Shown here: positions 14,101-28,743 of the stretch, piece after piece
How the letters are laid out: the number at the start of each line of letters is the position of its first letter
How positions within the stretch are numbered: position 1 is the first letter of the stretch
NCBI GenBank assembly: GCA_005784505.1
Contig: VCAZ01000055.1
Location: forward strand, 2,279,996 to 2,343,995
DNA: 64,000 nt
Origin: Bagarius yarrelli
Lineage: Eukaryota > Chordata > Actinopteri > Siluriformes > Sisoridae
Reading direction: 5' to 3'
Notes under the pieces: model-generated
Database searches by the model: none
What the model was told of the DNA's origin: nothing
The model's input: the letters and a program-made list of their open reading frames with translations, nothing else
Translations under genes and position numbers: made by a program

Positions 14101-17100
14101 GTTTGCGTATTTTTCAGATAAAACGCAAAAAAGATTAGTTTAGTCGTCACATCAGGAAAAACCTAAGAAAACAAGAAAAAAAGAAAAGCAAAAAAAAAAA
14201 AATCAAGTAATTAACTCACACATATTGTCACTCTTCTGATGGTTACATAAGCATGCATGCATGTAAGTAAGTGCCCCCTTGACTCAAACAGTATCTGGTG
14301 AAAGTACTGTAACCTGGAATAACAGAATATCTATTTTTTTGACATATATAATATTTGACTATAAGTTCAGATATAGAAAAACATCGATCTATCAGAGTGA
14401 CACCGTATGTTTAATTTTTTTTCTGAGAAAACTTCTTTTTAAGATGTAGAGGATGTAGTGGGACTGAACCCAGGCACCTCCTGGAACATAACCGTCTTTG
14501 TCTCGGCTCATTATTCTGAAGTGATAAACCCACTCACCAAACAGGGAACTGGAATCAGCTGGTTTAAACTGCTTGGGGTTGGATGTGGGGTACGCACACA
14601 CACACACACACACACACAAAAGGCTGAAGCTTAGTCAGTGCCCCTGAAGCTGCAGTGATAAAGTAACCTGGCAGCCCGAAGACTGTCATTCCCCCAAACA
14701 CTCAGAGTTTCAAGAAAAGAAAAAAGACACACTGTAAAAAAGCACACAATTAAATCAAGTGAAAGACAAAAGAGGAAATGCTGACAGACAGAAAAGAATG
14801 ACGGGAAAGATGGTCTGCGAGCAGGAAGAGTATGAGTAAGTAAGTGAGTGAAAAAACAAAGCAGTGGTGAGGACAAACAGTCCAATTTGTACAAACAATC
14901 TATTCATGTTCTGTGAGTGAATACAGAGTGATACAGAGGAAAGAAAAAGAGAGAAAGAGAGAGAGAGAGAGTGAGTGAGACTGAAAGAAAAAGAGAGAGA
15001 AACAGAGAAAAACACTGAAAGAGAAAGACAGAGACAGAGAGAGGGTTAATGTGTGAGAATAAAAAAAAATACAATAGTCAATAGATCTCACATCTGTCTG
15101 TGTTTTTGAGCATAAAGACTATTTTATTTTAATTTATTTAAAATTCTGATTTACATTGAGGCTTTTACGCATTTACATTGTGTGCATCATGTGACCCAAA
15201 TCCGATTGTTTTTCCTCCAGTGTGTCACAAATGGGATTTGACCTATGATCATATAAGTAGAAAAAAAGCACATGGATTCTGATATTTTCTGATCAGTTTC
15301 AGGTCTCACTCATAAATGTGTTAATAAATGGGATATGAATCGGATTCGTGCATTAACATACAGATCGAATTTTCACCTGTTCGCAATCGAACGTCACTGA
15401 ATAAGTGACAGTGGCGCATGACCTCAACTTAAGTGGACACCAACAGCAATATATATTTATAATTTAGCAATCAATGCTACATTCGTCCAGGCTGCAACAA
15501 GGTCTCTTCTATTTTGTTACTTCCCCTAAAAATAGTTTTTTTCCACCTTTAAATATAGCACAGAAAGCAAAATACAGAATAATCATTTCATCCATTGACC
15601 TTCACACCGTTTTTACATTCTTTTCCAGTCAGTACTTCTACGATGAGTTGTTTCGCTATGCAAGCAGATGATCAAACAAATTGGATATAGTCACAAAATC
15701 AGAATTGGACATCAAGACCTAAATCTGGTCTAAATGTATTTGGTCAGTGCCTTAAAAAACAGTGAACATTTCCTGCTTTGGCAAAGCAGTCTAGTATGAA
15801 GTGCTGCTTTGTTACAGGCAAATAATTCACACTACACTGGTGCAGATGGGAGGGTCATGTTTATTGGTAGCAACTAGATGATGATAAATTAGAGATGAGC
15901 AAATCCTGGTTCATTTGGGTTGAATAACTTGATCCTTTATATGACTCAGAATTCACGAATCCTTCTGTTGTTACTAACAACAATATAGATATACTTCAAA
16001 CTAAAAGTTACACCATTTTGTTATTCTAAGTTGTAGTTAGCTGGTAACTGTAGCAACAGTAGCTGCCTGACTTGTTTACATTTACATTTACAGCATGACA
16101 GACATTCTTATCCAGAGCAAATTACATTTATCTCCTTCACACAGCTGAGCAATTGGGAGACAAGGGACTTTCTTAGGGGCCCAACAGTGGCAGTTTTTTT
16201 GGTGCTAGGAATCGAAGCCGGATCTTTCAATTAGTATTCCAACACCTTAACCACTGTGACACCAATTTTAAAGATTCAGACGTGCGGTACACAAAACACA
16301 CTTCCTGGTAGTTTTGAACGCAACACAAGAAGTCAAAAAATGAAGGGCTAGGTAGTGATAATGTTGCATAACTAGAACAATGCACACGTGTGCTTGGAGA
16401 ACGTTTGTCCTCTTTTTTTTTACTGCTGAAATCGGCTTGTCTTAATAGTGAAAAGACTAAAATAATGTAAATGTAATCTAATTTTAACTCAAATGTTTAA
16501 ACGAGAGTGGCACACAGCATCTATTTGCAATATTTATAATAATTATCGAGAAATGAATGAAAGAAAAAACAGGGTTATGATCACAAATTTAAAAATATTT
16601 TGTACCAAATTTAATTTTACTTAAAAGAAAAATTCATGAAAATTGTAGTGTTGTTTGATGACCTATTTAAAAGCAGGTATATCAAAGAAAGCGAACATAA
16701 CAGATTACACAACAGACGACTTTTCCGACAAATAAAAGTTTCACTGCAAAAACAGAAGCGAAAGCAACACAATGATGTAATAAAACATCGAGCTCAGTTC
16801 TTTAAACTGCACTAGTGGTTCACAACCTATTTTGGACAAGCGCCCCCCTAAGTCAAGTTGAAAGCCCTTACTGCCACCCACGCCACCCTAAATCACATCC
16901 CATAAACATAAATTGGCTGTTTTCTCTCTTAAAATCCATCAATTAATCAGACTTCCATTTGTTATAAGTGATAGTTATTGCATTAAAAGTATAAAAAATA
17001 TTCTTTAAGATTAAAGAAAATACATTTAGCAGCAGATTAGCATAAAATTATGAATAAATATTATACAAGTCTTCAGTGTGTGAGTAAATTAGTGAGAGAG

Positions 17101-20100
17101 AGCTGTGCCTAGTGATTTGCTACTATTTTTATAAATGTTAATAAAGGTAAGAGGAATAAAGCCATACTGAAAATAATCTATGTTATAATAGAGACAGTTT
17201 CTCTTCAGCAGCAGTTTCTACATAGAACCGCTAAACACACCTGTTTCTATGGCACTCAACATTACTGATCCAACCCTGCCCCCTTTTACTTGATTGATAG
17301 ATTAAAAACTAGTAAATAATTTATTCAAATATTTCTAAAGGTGACTTTTTAACCTGTGCCTTTCACACCATAGATCAACACTAAAATTTTTGGGGGGTTT
17401 TCTTGGCTTAGTAATAGTAAATCCACTGTATCACGAAACCAAAGCCACAAACAGAATGAATTCTTATTTATAGTCACTTCATAGTTTGCTCGATACTTAA
17501 AAATTATAACTGAGTTACATCACTATAAAAATCACTAATTACTGGGAAATGTAAATATTAAAAATGTTTAAATATGTTAAATAACTTGGATTCCCCCAAT
17601 ATTAAATAGTTGAAATGAATGAAATAGACACTAAAAAGAATAAATAATTATTATAAATCATTTTTAGCTACTTTACACTATTTTAATGTTGTGGTCATGT
17701 GACGATGTGACCTGATTTATTAGATTAGAATTACTGTTCCCATCGAGGAGAGACTCTTTCTTCCTGTTTTACCTCAAAGAATATAAAAGTAGTGTTTATA
17801 CTTATTCAGAAATTTGTTGGACTTGTCATTACTCTGAATCCAGTAGGATGTCCCAATTTTTGTGTGTGTGTCTGCAGTTAGCTGAGAGAGTTCAGTCAGA
17901 TGAAAACCGCTTCAGTGAGCTCAATTATATTAACACACTTTATCCTCAATAAAGAATATAGTAAAATGTTTTTAAATGAAAAAAATCCATATAATTAATA
18001 CATTACAATGTTATTAACCCTTGCATTGCTTTCAGTGAAAAAGAGCATTATTGTTGGTGCCTGCAGACACCCAATTTATGTTTTACACCTGACAAAATAT
18101 ATTGATCATCAATATTTACTTGATCTGTAATAATTGCTATCGACAATGGTCCTGAGAAGCACAGATCGGTCGACCCCTACTCACCCTGGCCGTTGGAGTA
18201 GTAGATCCACTTCTCTTTGTTGTGTCCTGCAGGAGAGGTGGGCTTCTTATGAATGGCTTTTTCCATGATGCTGCTGGGGTCTTGCCTCGGCCCTTTCTTC
18301 AGCACACGAGAGCTGCGTTTAACACTGCACACCACGATCACCACCAGAACCAGCAGCAGGAGCAGTACGATCATCCAGGGCAGGTGCTCGTTGATGTCGA
18401 AGTGTTTGTGCATGTTTGGCCGAGGTGAGCCTCTCCTGATGGGCCTGTAGGACAGACCCTGACTCTTGCTTTCGGACTGAGCTCGCTGATTGGCCAGTAA
18501 GGGAGTCCATGATGGCAGAGGGTCCGCAGTTGGAGAATTGAGAAATTCAGCTTTATCTAAGAGGCTCGTAGGTTTCATGAGGTCTGTCAGGTGTAGCTGT
18601 GAATTTGTCAATTCTGTGGTTGTTGCTAAGGGCGAGACTGGAAAAAAGAAAATAGTGTGTGGGTGTGTGTGTGTGTGTGTGAGAGAGAAAGAGAATAAGA
18701 GAGAGAGATAGTCCTGCTATATGCAAGCTTTTTTGTACATTTTTCACCTCTGGAGTAAACCAAACCTAATAAAACATAAATCAAATTAAAGATAAAAGCA
18801 AGAGTATTAAAATAACAATAATAACAGCATGCTGGTTTCTTTTTTCCTGACCCCCAAAACCAATAGGTGCTGTAGCTGGAGAGCCTCTGCATCACTTTAA
18901 TAATTTGTTATTATTAATTACACTTTATATTAATTAACTTTATTCACTCGTTCACTCCATCACTGCATCACTTCATCACTTTATCAGTTAATCCCTCTAT
19001 CACTCCATCCCTCTATCCGTCCATCACTACATCCCTCCATTATTCCATCACTCCATCCCTCTAACACACCATCACTCTATCTTTCAATCACTCTATCCTT
19101 CCATCACTTCATCACTCCATCATCCCATTCCTCTAACAGTCTATCACGCTATCACTCTATCACTCCATCACCCCATTCCTCTATCACTCCATTACTCCAT
19201 AACTCCAACTTTGTTTTGTTTTTTACCAGAAATGACACGGGCTTCTCCCAAAAGATAATAAGACGATGTACAGGAGGCATCATTGTGGGGAAAAAATATT
19301 TCTCAGCTTTTATTTACATTTGAACAAAAAGTGGCATGTCCAAAATTATTCATACCCATTGCAAACTGTCACAGTCTATGGGAAAATGTTCTATACCATT
19401 CCAAATAGTCCAAGCTGTTCTAAAGCATCCTAATTACCCTGATTCATTGGGAACAGCTGTTTCGACTCAAAAGGTGAAAAACAGAAGCTCTCTGCTGTTG
19501 GTTTGTGGACTAAAACATGGCTAAGACAAAGGAGCTCAATGAGGACCTGCAGCTGCGCATTGTGGCTGCTCGCAGGAAAGGGCTATAAGACTATATCTAA
19601 ATGTTTGAAGTTCCAGTGGCTACAGTACAAAGTATTATTAAAAAACACAAGATGTTCCGCACTGTGAAAAATCTCAGAGGATGTGGTTGGAAGCCAAAAG
19701 TGACACCTGTGCTGGCCAGGAGGATAGTGAGAGAGGTAAAAAAGAATCCAAGAATCACCACCAAGGCCATCCTGATGAATCTGGGCTCTGCTGGTAGCAA
19801 CATCTCAAGGCCGACAGTCCAACGGACACTGCACACCGCTGGGTTCCACAGACGCAGACCAAGAAGGACACCATTTCTCCAGATAAGGCACACAAAAGCC
19901 TGCTTGGCCTTTGCAAATGCTCAACTGGACAAAGAAAAAGACTTCTGGTCTTCTGTTTTACGGTCAGATGAAACAAAAATTGAATTGTTTGGCCACAATG
20001 ATGTAGCCTTCATTTGGCGTAAAAAAGGAGAAGCCTTCAACTCTAAGAACACCATCCCCACTGTCAAACATGGTGGTGGAAACCTAATGTTTTGGGGTGT

Positions 20101-23100
20101 TTTTAGCTGGTGGACCAGGGAACCTGATCACAGTAAACGGCACCATGAAAAGGAGCAATACATTAAAATTCTCAACAAGATCATGCAGTCTGCAGAGAAA
20201 CTTGGCCTTGGGCACCAGTGGACATTTTTAGCACGACAACAACCCAAAACACACAGCAAAAGTGGTGAAGAAATGGTTAGCAGACAAAAACATTAACGTT
20301 TTGCAGTGGCCCAGCCAGAGTCCTGACTTAAATCCGATTGAGAATCTGTGGAGGGAGCTAAAGATCAGGGTGATGGCAAGGAGACCCTCCAACCTGAAAG
20401 AGTTGGAGCTCATCGCTAAAGATGGATGGGCAAAAATACCAGTGGAGACATGAAAAAAGCTGGTCAGCAATTATAGGAAGCGTTTAATTGCTGTAATAGC
20501 CAATAAAGGCTTTTCTCTTGATTATTAAGAAGGGTATGAATAATTTTGGACATGCCACTTTTTGTTCAAATGTAAATAAAAGCTGAGAAATATTTTTTTC
20601 CACAATGATCAATTAGTTTACCTTTTATTTTTATTTCAGCACAAGGTAGGCTGTTAGTTACAAGAACAAATTGATCAGTTATAATAAACTATAATAAACT
20701 ATAATTTGCTACTGGTTTTTACACAGAATGCACCTTCAGGTGCGGTGGTGGGAACCTTCAGGTGCATTCATTACGCATGTTGCTAATAAAGTAGCGCAAA
20801 AAATACAGCGGTTTAAACTTTCATATTGTTAATGTGTTATATAATCAAAGTTGACGTGGTTGAAAACTATATTACTGGACGCTGGATCACCTCCAGGAAC
20901 CAACTAGTAATATTGCAATTAAAATTGTTTTCCGCAGTGACAAATCAGAGAGCAGCTTTCTTAAACATGACAGTTTAACAAAGCAAACAGGTTTGTCAAT
21001 GCAGTGGAGCTCTCAAGAAAACCGTGGCTGCCTGGGGCAACTGTACGAAATGCAGATCACGCGGTCGTTAGTTTGTTTTACATTTTGTCTAAAAAAACAA
21101 CCCGTTCCTTGTTTCTATTTACATTTACAAATACTTGTTTATTTTCATAGAATTTAAGTGTAACCTAGACGAACACTAATTGCACTACATTGACATTTGC
21201 TTTTATTTTGCATTTTACATATCATAGAAATTACTTCTTTTCTGTTACACATGTCTGATCTTTTTTCTGTTCTTACCCCCGGCGTCAGTGTGAAGGCTGT
21301 GTGAGGAGGATGAGACGGGAGGATCTGAAGATAAGGTTCCACAAACATTGTCTGTCTTGTCAGTTCCCTTGTTCAGCAGTATCATTCCCAGAGCCTGGCA
21401 GTCTGTGTGAGTTTGGCACTTCAGCGAATGCGAAGCTACGTTCGAAAAGGTTCCACGCGGACACTTGCGGCAGCGGACATCCTCTAACTTGCCCCCTTGT
21501 TTCCGTATGCCCCAACCAGGCGGGCACACCGGGAAATGGGGGCACGCTCCGGGCCTGGCATGGGAGCCAGGCAGACACGAGCACTCACGGTCTGAAGTGG
21601 CGGTGCAAGGTGACTTCTCAATAAAAGGAGCTTGGCAGGGACTTCGGCAGCGGTGGCATTGCGGGACACCGTTCTCGCTCTGGGTGAATGTGCCTGTCGG
21701 ACACTTTGTGCACTCTCGCACACTGTCGTTGGTACAGTGGGATGATACGAACGTACCCGCTGGACACTTATCACAGAGGAGCTGGGTGCCTGTGTCAGGG
21801 TCGGTGCGGAGGTAGTGACGGGGGGAGAGGGACGCCTCTGTATCGGGGTTGGATGGTAACACCTGGGGCAAGACGTCACCAACCAGAGTGTAGAGAAGCT
21901 GAAAAAGGAAACATACAGCAAACAAACTGGGTCAGTTTTGGCTGGACATCAATAAACAGACACTTGGACTGTTGGGCTGCTAATTTGAAGATGAGGGTTT
22001 GATTCCCAGTACCACCAAGTTGCCACGGTTGGGCCCCTGAGCAGGGCCCTTAACCCCCAGTTTCTTAGTTGTATAAAAGAGATAAATGTAGGTCACTCTG
22101 GATAAGAACATCTGCCAAAATTCTGTAAATAAATTTTCCACTGTAGCGCTTTATGCAATATGCTTTTGCATGTCTAAACACAGTCGCTTAACAGTGTGAA
22201 ATAATTTCTTTGTGCTTGTGTGCGTGATTGGTTGTGTGGTAGTTGTCTGTTGTGTCCCATCTGCATTAAGAGATTTTGTTCAACTTCATTTTTCCACAAT
22301 TCTGAAGTAATGCTTCTGTAGGTTATACGCAGCTGCTATTTGAGTTGAGTTGGCGGAAAAATAACACAGTTTTATAAAGTATTTTAAAATATTTGAAAGT
22401 ATTTAAAATCTACAGAAAGCTCAAATGAGCCGACAAAAATAAAAAAAAACCTACAGAAGCAACTTTATTAAAAACAGGGTTTGTACAGGTGCTGGAAGTC
22501 CTGGAAATGCTGCATGAATTTAAATGTATTTATTTAAGATTGGGAAAAGTTTTGGATTTTGGATAAAGTGTTTGAAATTGTTATTGCTCTCATATTGTAT
22601 TCGCTATCTTGCGGAGTAGATTTCTTTTTAGATTAAACATGCATTTTGTGGGGGCAGCACGGTGGCTTAGTGGTTAGCACAGTTGCCTCACAGCAAGAAG
22701 GCTCGCGTTCGATTCCTTTCTGTGTGGAGTTTGCATGTTCTTCCTGTGGTGTGTGTGTTTACTCCAGGTACTTTGGTGTCCTCCCACAGTTCAAAAACAT
22801 GTATGTTAGATTGATTGGTGATTCTAAATTTCTCCTAGAAGCGAGTGCGAGTGTGTGTGGCCCTGTGATGGACTGGAGACCGGTGTACCCCTCCTGCCTT
22901 TTGCCCTTTCAGGCAGTTGGGATAGACTCCAGCAGATCCTGTGACCCCGAATTAGGGAATAAGTGGGTGTAGAAGATAAATAAATAAATGAATGAACGCA
23001 TTTTGTGCATAACGAAAATCTCCATTCCGATCAAGTCTGTGTGTCCACTCAAATGTCACTTCACGCTTTCATTTTCAGAAAATAAAGAAAAAACTTTGTC

Positions 23101-26100
23101 TAAAAAAATTTTTGTGATGGTTTGTATTTTGGTGTACATTACTTCGTGTGTTTTTGTCACACATGAAAAAAGACGATTTATATGTGTGCTACAACCGTTT
23201 TAGCCTCTGTAGCACCAAAAAAATCAACAGTGAACAAAGTGTGTAACCAACATTACCTTTACACATAAGTACCTTTGAACCATCCAAAACAACTAAAAAC
23301 AATCCAACGCTAATTGACTAAGGATTCAAAGACGGGCAGAATTCAGTAGCCCAAAAATACAAACTGTTCAGTAATTCTGATTTCACTAGAACCTTCTAAT
23401 ATTGAAAAACCTTCATTTCTTTAGCGACTTTTGTTATGAAAACAACTAAAAAGGAAAGGAGAGGGAAAAAAAGAGGACTGCTGAGATCCCACCATGACCT
23501 TCACATCGATTAATTAACACATTTAAATCTCAGCACCATTCTGAAGTGATTCAGATTTATAGGGCTTCAGAGCTGCCAAACCCATTCAGAAGAGTTTTCT
23601 GCTAATGATTACATCATGTTTCATGCTTCATGCCTTCATATTAATGCCTACATTTTATTCCCCTCATCTACACACTGCTTTGGCAGCTACGCATGTTTTA
23701 AAAGCGATGTGCCGTATTACACACATCACACAGACGCTTCATTATTTTTTATGTTTATCCGTGCAGTCCAGGTGTTCAGCGCGTGTTTATCCTGCTTATG
23801 CCTACCACCTAGCTTACAGGTTCAAATTCATCAAACACAAAACAAAACAAAACAAAAAAAAGAGAACTTAAACCTACTTGTTTCTTTGTGATACAAAGAA
23901 AAATTTCACACTGAAACCATTTTTTTTTTAAATCTAGTCTAAAGCAACACTAATATGGCTGTGCTGCATTCCAATAAGCATGAAAAGTATTCTCTACTAT
24001 ACTATACACTAGGTCTGGGCAGTATGAAGGTATATATCATTACAGCGGAATAAATTGGCAACTATAATAGATTTTAAAAATTCAGTGTAAACAGCTACAT
24101 GTAAATAAGTGGACGTGGCTAACAAGTCTTGTGAGACGGGAAAAAAACGCTGGGAGTTAGTAAAAAAAATGGACTACGTTAAAAAAACAGATTAAGATTT
24201 TAATAATAAGCATTATTTTTAAACTATTATTTTATTCTTAAGTTTATTTATTATATAAAGCTATTTTATTATTTCCTACTGTTTTATTTATTTGATTATG
24301 TTTTTGGTTTTTGAATTTTTTGGATTAACTACCTATATAAATAACTATAATAAAAAAAGTATATTGATACCAAAATAAAGTTACTCATACCGTAAAAACT
24401 ACGGTAGAGACGACTCAGCATATTACAACATGATGGAAAAACAGTGACGCGGGGGGACTTTATAACTGCTTTGAGTATCTTTACATGCTTTAAAAAAAAA
24501 CTTTGATTCTTGTGATAAACTTGCACTTTTGTTACCTTCATCACAAAGTTTTACATTGTTGTGATGCTATATATCACATGACAATTTCAACACGGCATTT
24601 TTTAGACTCAGCTCCAGACTCTAGGCTCTATTTCATATGCAGTAAACCTTACACACGCGGTATCAGTATTTATAAGTTACTCCTCTCACTTTTACCACAG
24701 TATCAACTTAAATTTCCTTTACATGAAGTTTCTCTGTATTTTCTCGGAGTTCACACTGCAGGTCAGATTACTGTTGTTTCAACATTCACATTACACAATT
24801 ACTCTGCGACAGAAGGTTACAAAACGACTTTAGAATAGGAAGAATCGCCGCCAATTTTAAACGCACTTCCAATTTTAGGCATTTGTCAGAGATTATGCAA
24901 AACCTGTTGGCAAATAATCTAAACTAAAATTGTGCAGTGTGAACTTGGCATAAGTTTGTGTAAGTGTATAGAGTTCATTTTTGTGTTATGTGCCAACCTG
25001 TATTGTATATTTTACTACTGATTATATTTCTTCAGAACAAATATCGAATATTCATAGTTGATGTGAGCGATAACTAATATGCAGAATCAATATTTATTTA
25101 TTGTTTTAACCTAATGATAACAACAGCACTGACTAGGGCTGTGTAAATATATTGATACAGCTAACTATCGTGATTTTTTTTTATGATTATGTATTAATAT
25201 TGTAATCTGTAGTATCGATAAATATTTCATTTAAGTTGTAAACTGATTCACGTGTCAAACAACTTCCTCCTCCACCCCTGTAGTTGGCGCTGACATATTT
25301 CATTGTCTCAGAAGCAAACATGGAGGAAAAAATTATGGTGCCTCCGGCTTTGTATTTGTTGCATTTTTTAGCAATTAAAAAAAAAAAAAAAAATTTAAGT
25401 ATTTTAATATTTATTGTATCATATTGTGAGGCCCTTTCCAATACACAGCAATAGTACTGGACTGAACTTTCACAAAACTAATCACAAAACAAAACACATT
25501 TCTATATTAAGATTAATAAAAGAGTCTGAAACTGAAAACACTTACTTTCAGTTCCTTTAGTGTCGCCTAGTAATCCCGATTACAGTGAAAAGCATAGTTT
25601 GTTGCTCTGTTCTTTAAAACATCAGCTAAAGCAAATCAAGTTACTTTAGCTATTGACTCATCCATCCTCATAATGCAATGCCAATAAGACACACTTCTCA
25701 TATATCGGTGGAGCTAATATTATAAAAAACCGATAATGAAAAAAGGAAAAAAAAAAAAAAAACCAAAAAAACAACAAACAAAGATCTGTCAACCTTTAGG
25801 CTACTGACAAGTATCCTGCCTACACCTTCATTGTTATCTTGCTATCAGCTAATGTTAGCATGACAGCTGTGTGAATTTGCTAGTGCCATTGCTTGTTGGT
25901 GTCTTGTTATTTCATGTGTTATATTGTTACTGGAATCTTGAGTTGCTGCATGGAACTTGTATGGAAAATGTTTAAACGAAAGGTTCTTTTGTCAAGCCTA
26001 ATCCATTACTAGCTAAGCTCACAGTTACGTTATCTAGTCTTGTGTAGCTAAACTTTCAGGACTGACGGAAGAAGGTGTGGAATTTACATCAAAGGAAAAA

Positions 26101-28682
26101 CAAACATCGTTAGTTTTGTTCATTTAAGAAAATTGTGTAAATAAATATTGTAAATTGCAAAATTCAAGAAACTTCAGACTTCAGAAACTTACTGAAAAAG
26201 CAATGGAAACTGATGGCTTTGTTTTCAGACTGTTAAAACACGACACACACGTCTCCCAGAAATCTTGTAGAACTCAACCAGATCAGATGATGATTACATT
26301 CTACTTAATAAAACAGATTCGTTTCTTGCAGTGACCAAAATATAAACGTTTGTTTTTACAGTTTTATATACTGATCATCACTCACATCCTCACCTACTCA
26401 ACATAAACAAATCAAAGACGATAAATTATTTTGAACTGAGAATTGTAAGTTAAAATTCATTTACGTAGTATTTTATCACATTCATAAGGACCTGAATGAC
26501 AACATAACAATGTGAAATAGAGGAAATGGTAGCGCACTGGTTAAAGTGTTGGCCTGCTAATTTAAAGGTTGGGGTTCATTTGCCAGCACCACCAAGTTAC
26601 CACTGTTGGGCCCCTGAACAAGGCCCTCAACCGCCAACTGCTCAGTTGTATAAAAGAGATAAATGTAAGTTGCTCTGGATAAGGACGTCTGCCAACTGTC
26701 GTAAATGAAAATGTTAAATATTCGGATTATTCGATGAATAATCGATGGTGATCAGTAGAATGCTGATTTTCTGTAGGAATGCTTGAGTATTGCCGAGTGT
26801 ATCCGCTCTACTAAATGACTCAACATTTCTTTCGGCTGACCTGTGGGTGAGGCTGCTCGAGTCACTGATGCAGCATATGTATTTGCTGGTCTTCAGCCCG
26901 GTTTAGTGCTGCTGCAGTGCTGCACAACAATTTCCTGCTTCTGATGGCAGACTTCTTTAACCAGTTTAAAATTAGGGCTTATTGTGATTATCATAGTTTA
27001 GACAGGTCAGTTTAATTGGTAACTAGTTATTGGTAAAATAAAAATTGATGATGTCGAACTTCATTTATAGTATAAATTAGGGCTGCACAACATATCATTT
27101 TATCATCAATATCACAATGTTTTTATCTGCACAGTTTAGGATGCTCAGTATGGAAGTGTCGATTATATTCGACTGCATTACAGTTCAGAACACGTGATTT
27201 TATGGATTAATTATAAAGTTTAATAATAAACTATAATAAATCAAGTGAAAGTTTATCATTCGTACATTTTTGAATTTCTGCTAGGTGTGAACCTTTTAAA
27301 CAAGTTTAAACATTTAGACACAAAAAACAAAAACTTTGATAGCTTTAATAAAGATTAACTGTAATTTATAATGTGAAGATGATAGTGTAATTTTGTATTT
27401 AAATATTTAAATTCTGTATCTAAATCTCCAGAAAAACATTTACATTTACATTTTTGTTCGATTGTATTGATTATAATTTGTGTCTTGGGTTAATTTATAT
27501 TTTACACAGATTCACTCACTTACAATATCAACACAATTATTCAAAAAATGATAAACTCATTCCAAACAGAAATATTTATTTCATCCACTGGTTTTTTTGC
27601 CATATATATCACAAAAAAACTTGACTGTTAAATCTATATCGCAATATTAATATCACAATGTGTTTTTTTTTCAATATGGTGCAGCCCTAATATACATAAC
27701 AATAACAACGTATGAAGTCTGGCCTTGTTTGTCATGTCAGCAGAACAGAGGACGGCTGTATCCAGTGGAACAACAATATAACAAAACGTGGTATCTTCAA
27801 AATAATTGTCTTTTTTCATCCTCTTTATAGCCTAAAAATATGGCTCACAACTTGTCCCCCGGGCACTGAAAAACCCTAGCTAGGCCTTTGCTGAAACCCA
27901 GTCTAAACCCCAGACCTCCTCATCTCAACATTAGTGACTGATCTCACTAATACTATTATAACTGACTCAACACAAATAAACACAGTCACATGACCCAACC
28001 TAGTAAAAAATAAATGTAGAGATTATTATAGGAGGAAGAGTGGGATTAACATCTGGAATACGAAGATTAAAAACACATTTGGATGTTATAGGTGGGGGTC
28101 TCTTTTGTTCATCCATTGTACTGTATTTATTGTACATATATCCTAATTTCTCTAAGATGCTACATTTATCTGTATGTCTATATGTATATAAATAAAGAAC
28201 ATATTATATTGATTTACTCTAGTTTTGTTTTCTGGTACTGTACATTATGGTCTGTCTGGCTGAACATTTTATCCCAATTTTAGTTTGACACTTAAAATTA
28301 ATTCACCAAAAATTGCCTTTGTACACAGGTATTATTCATACTGGAATCATTTGGATTCTTTGAATTCCAGTATTGGTTGAAAGGATGATAATAACACATG
28401 ATGGAACCTAATACACCTGTCAGGACACGTCATAACCAGGTCAAAGAAAAAAACAAAAGACAAACTGCCGACACTGCCTCTGGGTAACCGTGTCCAATTT
28501 CATGAAACTGTCAACAATAAACAGAGCATTTTCTCTTCTTACATGAAATTAGTGCATAAAAACAACTTTTTAAAATATCATCCAACAATTTTTTGGGAAA
28601 TTTCAACTGTCTCTAATGGACATGGATGCTCTCACACAGAGTTTACACTTTAATAGCTAACATTACATTTGAACAAAGATTT

Positions 28683-28743
<61 letters not shown>

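Larger units (their letters stand above)
11139..18184 (-). other. tnfrsf21: TNFRSF21 intron 3
   Basis: Phase-1 intron of 7046 bases. It holds family A repeat (11385-11545), SINE fragments (12647-12765, 14020-14095, 16075-16265), a teleost dispersed repeat (13190-13345), a CA run (14595-14618), a purine-rich tract (14940-15050) and MITE-like copy 2 (15159-15750). A low-complexity stretch near 16815-16880 resembles transposon debris. Elsewhere I see nothing. Confidence 0.8.
18638..21276 (-). other. tnfrsf21: TNFRSF21 intron 2
   Basis: Phase-1 intron of 2639 bases. It holds a GT run (18659-18681), a degenerate ATCACTCC array (18945-19205) and a dead Tc1-like transposon (19279-20609). The part from 20610 to 21276 shows nothing recognisable beyond a small direct duplication of CTTCAGGTGC near 20730-20765. 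Confidence 0.85.

Noticed and set aside
14631..15091. Overlapping Leu/Ser/Phe-rich open frames on the minus strand
   Set aside because: They are translations of the GA/CT-rich low-complexity tract in TNFRSF21 intron 3, with no conserved domain or splice logic.
21301..21815. Plus-strand open frames of 107 and 116 codons
   Set aside because: They are antisense shadows of TNFRSF21 exon 2.
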